From Alphaproteobacteria bacterium (lineage in GTDB: Bacteria; Pseudomonadota; Alphaproteobacteria; SMXP01): 11,018 nucleotides of DNA. The stretch's first letter is position 1; every line of letters begins with the position of its first letter. Location of the stretch: contig JAJFIM010000456.1 of the NCBI GenBank assembly GCA_021774995.1, forward strand, positions 1 to 11,018, in the 5' to 3' direction. Positions 6,649 to 11,018 of this stretch are shown here, piece by piece. The position numbers and the translations under genes were made by a program. Under the pieces are notes generated by a model. The model was not told the origin of the DNA, ran no database searches, and was given only the letters and a program-made list of their open reading frames with translations.

Positions 6649-8370
6649 TTATTGAATCGGCGGATTGTTCCATTTCTGAACGGTGACAATCAGATGCGCG
6701 GCGCCTTCCGCCTTGCCGTTATAGGTCGCCACTGACGCGATGATTTTTAAATCGCCAACATTATTAGTACCAAATTTGCGTTGCGGATTGGGGCCCGCTT
6801 CGGCGGGCGTGAAGTGACCGCTCTGATCAAGAGAGCCGGCAAACTTCACATCTTCCAATACTTGTGCAATTTCGTCATACGCCTCAACCCGCCATTCCGC
6901 GGTAAGCGGGCCAATGGATAGATCGTCTTCAGTGTGTGCGACGCCGTCCGGGCCGCTGGCATAGCCGATGGCTTCGAATTGGGCGGTAACCGGCGCCAGC
7001 GGGCCGCCGCCGACGCGCGCAATGCCGTATTCCGGCGTTATTTTGATATAATCCACATCTTCATAAAGCGTGAGCGCGTTTTCCATACGGGCCTCGCCCA
7101 CTTCGATGCTGCGCAATCCCGTGGCGGCGCTGCATTTGGCTTTCGCGCGCACGACAATTTTGGTCGCGCTGCGCTCGGTCACCTGCGCCTTGATCTCGGG
7201 TCCAAAAGAAACGCCGCCTTCCAAATTCACGCCTGTGATGGTGACGTCAACTGATTGTCCGCTCTCTAATCTTGCGGGCCAGACAGCGGTGATATGAGGC
7301 GCGCCGTCATCGATGCGGGAAGCGCTGAAATCGGCGCCGATCTCGAAACTGTCCTCAAAATGCCACCGCCCGGTAAGCGTGCTCCCGTCTTCCGACAGGG
7401 CGAAGACTTCCCGGACCGGCATATCGCCCCACGCGCCCCGGCCGCGCCACTCATAGCCGGTATAGACAATGGCTTTTGTGGCGCCCGTTAACGCATCGCC
7501 GGAACTCGTCGAGAGAGTGTATGCAGCGCTATAAGCGTCATCGCCTTGCCCTTCAATCTCCATGATTCCGGCGTAATCCCCATGGCCGGGCCAATGACCG
7601 GTCACCGCCCAGACGCCAGAGAGATCCCCCCGCGGCAGGGCGCGCCAGTCGGTCCAGGCTTTGGTCTCCAGGGGGTAAAGGGCGCCCAGTTTTTCAGGCA
7701 CAATGGTTGAAGCGATCTCCCACCAGTCCCGGTCCCGGGCCAGCGCCTGATATTCTATCGACTGCCATTGTCCGGCGTGCATGTTTGCCAGCAAATTCCA
7801 TTCGCCTGCATCCTTGCGCTGCAGCGCATAGCGCGCATTAGAATGACAGCGCGCGCACATAACGTTCAATTCCTCATCATAGCCGGATTCAACAATGTTG
7901 TGCCGTTGCTCAAGTATTGCGCGCTGGCCTTTTGTTTCACTGGGCGCCAGGCCCTGGGAGTCGGCGAGGTATTTGACAAGCCGGCGCCTGACATCAACCG
8001 GCACGTCGACATCATGAAAGATCGACATGCGGATGATCGACATGTCCCAGCCTTCAGGCGTTTTGCGCATATTGCTGATTCGGCTGAGACCGCCGTTATT
8101 TGTCGGCGTGTGGCAGGCGCCGCAATAGAGAGTCAATGCCTCAGAAGCGGGAAGCGGGTCTTGTTGTTCAACTGCCACGGGGGTGGGCTTAGGGGGTGCT
8201 GCGGGCTGAGGGAGCGGCGGGGCCGCAATTTCGGAAGGGGCGTTGGTCTGAACGGCCGCATTATTGTCGTCCGCTTCGTCCTCTCCGCACGCGCTCAAAG
8301 ACGAACCGCCTGCAATGAGAAAGAGAATTCCTAAAACCCGGATCAAGTTGCTCCGCCGCCCTCGAATCAT
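6649..8370 (-). CDS. qhpA: QHNDH alpha subunit, di-haem cytochrome c, predicted lipoprotein
   Basis: Electron-transfer subunit of QHNDH, carrying electrons from CTQ to an outside acceptor via two c-type haems. With the start at 8370 it has 573 residues, typical of a 60-kDa alpha subunit. Two haem sites are visible: CGACH at residues 83-87 and CARCH at 172-176. After the haem domain come regions resembling the three beta domains of known alpha subunits, including an Ig-like stretch near PHITAVWPARLESGQ. The N-terminus looks like a lipoprotein signal: Arg-rich start, hydrophobic VLGILFLIAGG, lipobox LSAC with Cys28, then an acidic and proline-rich linker of about 50 residues before the first haem. 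The start is uncertain. In-frame starts exist at 8409 (ATG) and 8457 (GTG), but neither has a ribosome site, and the 8409 ATG lies inside an inverted repeat; 8370 has a weak GAGTGG and gives a normal signal length. It is the first gene of the operon. Confidence 0.5.
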   Translation of the reverse strand: MIRGRRSNLIRVLGILFLIAGGSSLSACGEDEADDNNAAVQTNAPSEIAAPPLPQPAAPPKPTPVAVEQQDPLPASEALTLYCGACHTPTNNGGLSRISNMRKTPEGWDMSIIRMSIFHDVDVPVDVRRRLVKYLADSQGLAPSETKGQRAILEQRHNIVESGYDEELNVMCARCHSNARYALQRKDAGEWNLLANMHAGQWQSIEYQALARDRDWWEIASTIVPEKLGALYPLETKAWTDWRALPRGDLSGVWAVTGHWPGHGDYAGIMEIEGQGDDAYSAAYTLSTSSGDALTGATKAIVYTGYEWRGRGAWGDMPVREVFALSEDGSTLTGRWHFEDSFEIGADFSASRIDDGAPHITAVWPARLESGQSVDVTITGVNLEGGVSFGPEIKAQVTERSATKIVVRAKAKCSAATGLRSIEVGEARMENALTLYEDVDYIKITPEYGIARVGGGPLAPVTAQFEAIGYASGPDGVAHTEDDLSIGPLTAEWRVEAYDEIAQVLEDVKFAGSLDQSGHFTPAEAGPNPQRKFGTNNVGDLKIIASVATYNGKAEGAAHLIVTVQKWNNPPIQ

Positions 8371-8401
8371 GCGCCCACTCGTAAAGTTATGAATTGATGG
8401 A

Positions 8402-8421
8402 AATTTCATGAGAATGAAATT
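8402..8421. repeat. Inverted repeat, 8-bp arms, upstream of qhpA
   Basis: AATTTCAT, a 4-base spacer (GAGA), then ATGAAATT: a perfect inverted repeat of 20 bases. It lies 32 bases upstream of the preferred qhpA start and contains the alternative ATG at 8409. It could be an operator, or an AU-rich hairpin in the qhpA leader RNA. Confidence 0.5.
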
Positions 8422-8428
8422 CTGGGTC

Positions 8429-8442
8429 TTCAACGCGTTGAA
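8429..8442. repeat. Perfect 14-bp palindrome, candidate operator
   Basis: TTCAACGCGTTGAA is its own reverse complement over all 14 bases and lies seven bases beyond the neighbouring inverted repeat. The form suits a homodimeric repressor or activator. No family can be assigned from the sequence alone. Confidence 0.5.
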
Positions 8443-8487
8443 CCTAAAAAAAGCCACCTATTTTCGGATCTTAACTATGCCGGATGA

Positions 8488-8502
8488 TGGCCTTAAAGGC
8501 CA
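8488..8502. repeat. Near-palindrome of 7-bp arms in the divergent region
   Basis: TGGCCTT, one central A, then AAGGCCA. It lies roughly midway between the two divergent genes and upstream of the proposed plus-strand promoter. It could be a regulator site; its short arms make chance occurrence possible. Confidence 0.5.
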
Positions 8503-8533
8503 GAGGCCGTCAAGTATTTTATATATAAAGCAA

Positions 8534-8562
8534 TTCTCAAAACAGCTACACTCCCTTATAGT
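8534..8562 (+). promoter_or_regulatory. Putative sigma-70-type promoter for the OYE-like gene
   Basis: TTCTCA at 8534-8539 as -35 (4 of 6 consensus bases), a 17-base spacer, and TATAGT at 8557-8562 as -10 (5 of 6). Transcription would begin near 8569, about 48 bases before the gene. AGGA at 8604-8607 then serves as ribosome site. Confidence 0.5.
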
Positions 8563-8616
8563 GACCGCGTGCTCTGAAACGAGAGTGAGCCTTTTGCGAC
8601 AGCAGGAAAAAAGCCG

Positions 8617-10098
8617 ATGGCCATGCCTTACCCTAAGCTGATGGCGCCGCTTACCATGGGCGGTGTGACAGTCCCCAACCGGGTCATCGTACCGGCCATG
8701 GTGACCCGCCTGTCGGGGGACGATGGTTTTGTCAATCAGGCGATCATTGATCGCTATGTGCGTTTTGCTCAAGGCCATGTGGGTTTGATCGTGGTTGAGG
8801 CGACGGCGATCCACGAATCGAAATCAGGCCCGCTGCTTCGCCTTTCGGATGATAAATTCATTGCCGGCCATAAAGAGCTCGTCGCGCGGGTCCATGATGC
8901 GGGTCCGTCCAAAATCGTCCCCCAGATCATTCATTTCATGAAGGTTGCCAGGTCGGGATGGCGCCAGACGCTCGATATGTTGTCTGCGGAGGAGATGCGC
9001 GCAATCATTCGGCAGTTTGGCGAGGCCGCAAGCCGCGTGCGCGAAGCGGGCTATGACGGGGTGGAGCTTCACGCCGCCCACGCCTATACCCTGGCGTCTT
9101 CTCTGTCGCGGTTGAACCGGCGCCGCGACGATTATGACGGGCGCACGCTGGAAGGCCGCTTAGCCATGTTCGGCGAAGCCTTTGCCGAAGTGCGGGCAAA
9201 GGTGGGAGAGGATTTTCCGATCGGCGTGAGGTTTCTGGCCGATGAAATGATCAAGGATGGGTACACGCTAGAAGATTCGCGCCTTATCGCCTTGCGCATG
9301 GCGCAATTGGGCTGCGCTTACATCTCTTTGTCGGTTGGCGGTAAATTTGAGGATGCTATCCCCCATAAAGGACGCCCGCCTTATCCCTATACCGGTTATT
9401 CGGGCGACCGGTGCATGCCGGGGGCGAACTACCCCGAAATGCCTCATATCGAATACCCGACACGCATCCGGAAATATTTGCGCGATAAGGGCCACAAAGT
9501 TCCCGTGGTCGCGGTGGGAAAAATCAGCGCGCCGGAGGACGCCGAAAGGATCTTGGCTGAAGGCCGCGGCGACATGATCGGCATGGCGCGGCAATTGCTG
9601 GCCGATCCCGATTGGCCCAAAAAAGTGAGAGAAGGCCGCGTGGGTGAGATTTTGCAATGCAGTTATTGCAATGTGTGCAAGCAATTGGATGAGAACTTTA
9701 AACCAGTGACGTGTTTTTTGTGGCCCAAGGGCGCGTCTCAAGCCCCGCAAGATGCGCCGAGCGCCGAGCGCCCTTCATGGCCGGAGGGCGATGTGCTGAC
9801 GGCGCGGGTTGAAGGCGGCATGGTGCGCCTCACCTGGCTGCCGGCTGTAGGGGGGGGCGTGCTGGGCTATGATATTTTCCGGGCTGAGGATAAAGGAGTC
9901 ATCACGTGTATCGACGCCAAAAAGAGCGCGAAATTTGACGACCGCACTGTGCTAGGGGGCTTGCGCTATACCTATTATGTGCGGGCGTTTGGCGTGGCGG
10001 GCGCGCCCGGTTTGCCGTCCAATTCCGTCAGCGTGGAGATGCCGTGGGAGGCGCCTTCATCCGTCAGGGGCGCGCAAGTCACTCGGTCGGAAATCTAA
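8617..10098 (+). CDS. OYE-family NADH:flavin oxidoreductase with Fe-S motif and C-terminal FnIII-like domain
   Basis: FMN-type TIM-barrel oxidoreductase of the Old Yellow Enzyme family, 493 residues, no signal peptide, so cytoplasmic. The barrel spans about residues 5-340: opening strand LMAPLTMGGVTVPNRVIVPAM, active-site ELHAAHAY, and a modified NRRRDDYDGRTLEGR in place of the usual NxRxDxYGGSxENR. A four-Cys motif follows (Cys348, 351, 354, 366: CxxCxxC-x11-C), as in the 4Fe-4S site of trimethylamine dehydrogenase and 2,4-dienoyl-CoA reductase. Those relatives continue into FAD/NAD(P)-binding domains; here these are absent and replaced by a fibronectin-III-like domain at about 386-480 (VRLTWLPAVGGGVLGYDIFR ... 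YTYYVRAFGVAG). The cysteine that holds FMN covalently in trimethylamine dehydrogenase is not seen at the matching place (VPAMVTR). AGGA nine bases before the ATG supports the start. The substrate is unknown; being divergent from qhpA hints at amine metabolism. Confidence 0.5.
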   Translation: MAMPYPKLMAPLTMGGVTVPNRVIVPAMVTRLSGDDGFVNQAIIDRYVRFAQGHVGLIVVEATAIHESKSGPLLRLSDDKFIAGHKELVARVHDAGPSKIVPQIIHFMKVARSGWRQTLDMLSAEEMRAIIRQFGEAASRVREAGYDGVELHAAHAYTLASSLSRLNRRRDDYDGRTLEGRLAMFGEAFAEVRAKVGEDFPIGVRFLADEMIKDGYTLEDSRLIALRMAQLGCAYISLSVGGKFEDAIPHKGRPPYPYTGYSGDRCMPGANYPEMPHIEYPTRIRKYLRDKGHKVPVVAVGKISAPEDAERILAEGRGDMIGMARQLLADPDWPKKVREGRVGEILQCSYCNVCKQLDENFKPVTCFLWPKGASQAPQDAPSAERPSWPEGDVLTARVEGGMVRLTWLPAVGGGVLGYDIFRAEDKGVITCIDAKKSAKFDDRTVLGGLRYTYYVRAFGVAGAPGLPSNSVSVEMPWEAPSSVRGAQVTRSEI

Positions 10099-11017
10099 GA
10101 CCGATCTGTAGGCGGATTTCATTGATGATATCCAGAATTTGAACGGTCTCTTTAAGGGGTATGGATGCGCTTTCCAACTTCCCCTCAGCGAGGCACTGCA
10201 TTACTTCTCGCGCGCCGGCGACAATGCCGTCATGCGGTTCGTTAAAATTTATCGTGTCTGCGCCTTTTTGCGTTGTGAGAGTGAGCGCAGATGGGCAGGT
10301 GAGGGGCGCATGCACTTTAATCGACCCCGCATCGCCCAAAATGGCCAGACCGGGCGGCCAGTTAATTTTGCAAGACAGCGTAAGATTGGCCATGCGTCCG
10401 CCGGAATATCCCATCAAGATCATTTCTTGATCGTCAACATCTCTCTCATTGAGAGCGCCGATGCTGGCCATGGTGGCGGGCCGGCCTAAAATCAGTGAAA
10501 CCATGGCGATTAAATCCACGCCGCGGTTCAGCAGCACGCCGCCCCCATTCTCCAGATCGAAAAGGGAAGGCGCGTGTGCGTCTGAAGGCGCATAGCCCCC
10601 GCCGCCCACCACCACCTCCACTTTTCCGACAGCCTTATCGGAAAGCCATTTTTTTAAAGTCACAGTGGAGGGCAGGGTCCGCGTCCACATGGCTTCCATA
10701 AGAAAGAGTCCTTTGTCGCGCGCCAGAGCAATGACCGGCGCGGCTTCGCGGGCGTTTATGGCAAAGGGCCTTTCGCAGAGAACCGGCTTGCCCGCATCAA
10801 GACACAGCGCCGCGACGGCGGCGTGGGACGCCGGCGGCGTTGCGATATAGACAACATCTATGCCGGGGTCCTGCGCCAGAACGCGCGCGCCGCCATGGGC
10901 GCGGGGGAGAGAGAAGGCATCCTTAAAATGCTGCGCTTTGGCCGGATCGCGGGCGCCAACAGCCGCCACTTCCATGTCATTCACGCCCGCCAAGGCGCCG
11001 GCGAAGCGCTGCGCCAT
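10079..11017 (-). CDS. Gfo/Idh/MocA-family oxidoreductase (5' end missing)
   Basis: C-terminal 313 or so residues of an NAD(P)-dependent Gfo/Idh/MocA protein. The visible N-terminus (MAQRFAGALAGVNDMEVAAVGARD) starts just after the expected Rossmann glycine loop, so the gene begins beyond the right edge and the Met at 11017 is probably internal. Family marks include VYIATPPASHAAVAALCLDAGKPVLCE and FLMEAMWTR, the latter typical of the dihydrodiol-dehydrogenase-like branch. Two canonical positions differ: the EKP motif with the catalytic Lys reads ERP (codon AGG, one transition from AAG), and the usual LLDIGxYPV-like segment reads LLNRGVDLI. Normal dehydrogenase chemistry is therefore doubtful. 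The last 20 bases overlap the end of the convergent OYE-like gene. The substrate is unknown, and no link to amine oxidation is shown beyond position. Confidence 0.5.
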   Translation of the reverse strand: MAQRFAGALAGVNDMEVAAVGARDPAKAQHFKDAFSLPRAHGGARVLAQDPGIDVVYIATPPASHAAVAALCLDAGKPVLCERPFAINAREAAPVIALARDKGLFLMEAMWTRTLPSTVTLKKWLSDKAVGKVEVVVGGGGYAPSDAHAPSLFDLENGGGVLLNRGVDLIAMVSLILGRPATMASIGALNERDVDDQEMILMGYSGGRMANLTLSCKINWPPGLAILGDAGSIKVHAPLTCPSALTLTTQKGADTINFNEPHDGIVAGAREVMQCLAEGKLESASIPLKETVQILDIINEIRLQIGLRFPTE

Positions 11018-11018
11018 T

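Larger units (their letters stand above)
8371..8616. promoter_or_regulatory. Divergent control region between qhpA and the OYE-like gene
   Basis: Non-coding stretch of about 246 bases, AT-richer than the flanking genes, between two divergently transcribed units. It contains three dyad-symmetric sequences and one plausible plus-strand promoter, listed separately. I could not find a convincing -35/-10 pair for the qhpA side. In Paracoccus the operon is controlled by the AraC-type regulator QhpR, which is not encoded in this window. Confidence 0.5.

Noticed and set aside
6611..6673. Upstream qhpD start at 6673
   Set aside because: It would overlap the qhpA end and lies upstream of the AAAGGAG site; the added residues do not look like part of the PqqD-like domain.
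7768..8334. Long plus-strand open frame of 188 codons opposite qhpA
   Set aside because: It lies fully antisense to the haem and linker region of qhpA, has no recognisable domain, and the sense product matches a known family.
8371..8457. Extension of qhpA to the GTG at 8457 or ATG at 8409
   Set aside because: Neither has a ribosome site, the extension would place a long non-signal segment before the lipoprotein signal, and it overlaps both inverted repeats.
8617..9700. OYE-like gene as a true trimethylamine dehydrogenase
   Set aside because: It lacks the Cys that binds FMN covalently and the C-terminal nucleotide-binding domains, so only family-level similarity is supported.
1..11018. CRISPR arrays, tRNA or rRNA genes, insertion sequences
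   Set aside because: No repeated spacer pattern, no cloverleaf or ribosomal sequence and no transposase-like frame was seen; almost all of the window is accounted for by coding sequence.

Overview
The window holds an almost complete gene set for a quinohemoprotein amine dehydrogenase (QHNDH), the periplasmic enzyme that oxidises primary amines with a cysteine tryptophylquinone (CTQ) cofactor built into its own small subunit. The sequence suggests a Gram-negative proteobacterium, most likely an alphaproteobacterium: it is GC-rich with many GCGC runs, the gene set matches the qhp operon of Paracoccus, and periplasmic c-type haem and lipoprotein signals are present. The genus cannot be told from the window. 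Gene names and roles follow the known qhpADCBFEG system; assignments rest on motif reading and gene order, without a database search.

Layout, read along the minus strand from about 8370 down to 1273: qhpA (di-haem cytochrome c alpha subunit, here with a lipobox), qhpD (radical SAM/SPASM cross-linking enzyme), qhpC (gamma subunit, the peptide that is modified), qhpB (beta-propeller subunit), qhpF (ABC exporter, split by a frame break at a homopolymer) and qhpE (subtilisin-like leader peptidase). The genes are tightly packed: qhpD/qhpC and qhpF/qhpE share ATGA overlaps, and qhpB/qhpF abut with no gap. qhpG (flavin monooxygenase, truncated by the window edge) lies on the plus strand and converges on qhpE with overlapping stop codons.

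Upstream of qhpA is a short divergent control region (8371-8616) with three dyad-symmetric sequences and a plausible sigma-70-type promoter facing the other way. That promoter leads to a plus-strand gene for an Old Yellow Enzyme-type flavoprotein with a four-cysteine Fe-S motif and an unusual C-terminal fibronectin-III-like domain. This gene overlaps, tail to tail, a partial Gfo/Idh/MocA oxidoreductase gene running in from the right edge.

How the qhp genes are thought to work together (established for Paracoccus, applied here by inference): QhpD makes three Cys-to-Asp/Glu thioether bridges in leader-bearing QhpC, QhpG hydroxylates the Trp that becomes CTQ, QhpE removes the leader, QhpF exports the peptide, and it then assembles with secreted QhpA and QhpB. 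No qhpR-type regulator is present in the window. The most notable points are the qhpF frame break at a T9 slippery tract, the OYE/Fe-S/FnIII fusion next to the operon, the lipoprotein form of QhpA, and the convergent qhpG. [Form note: the original answer gave no feature confidence values; the uniform 0.5 is a placeholder required by the schema, not an estimate.]
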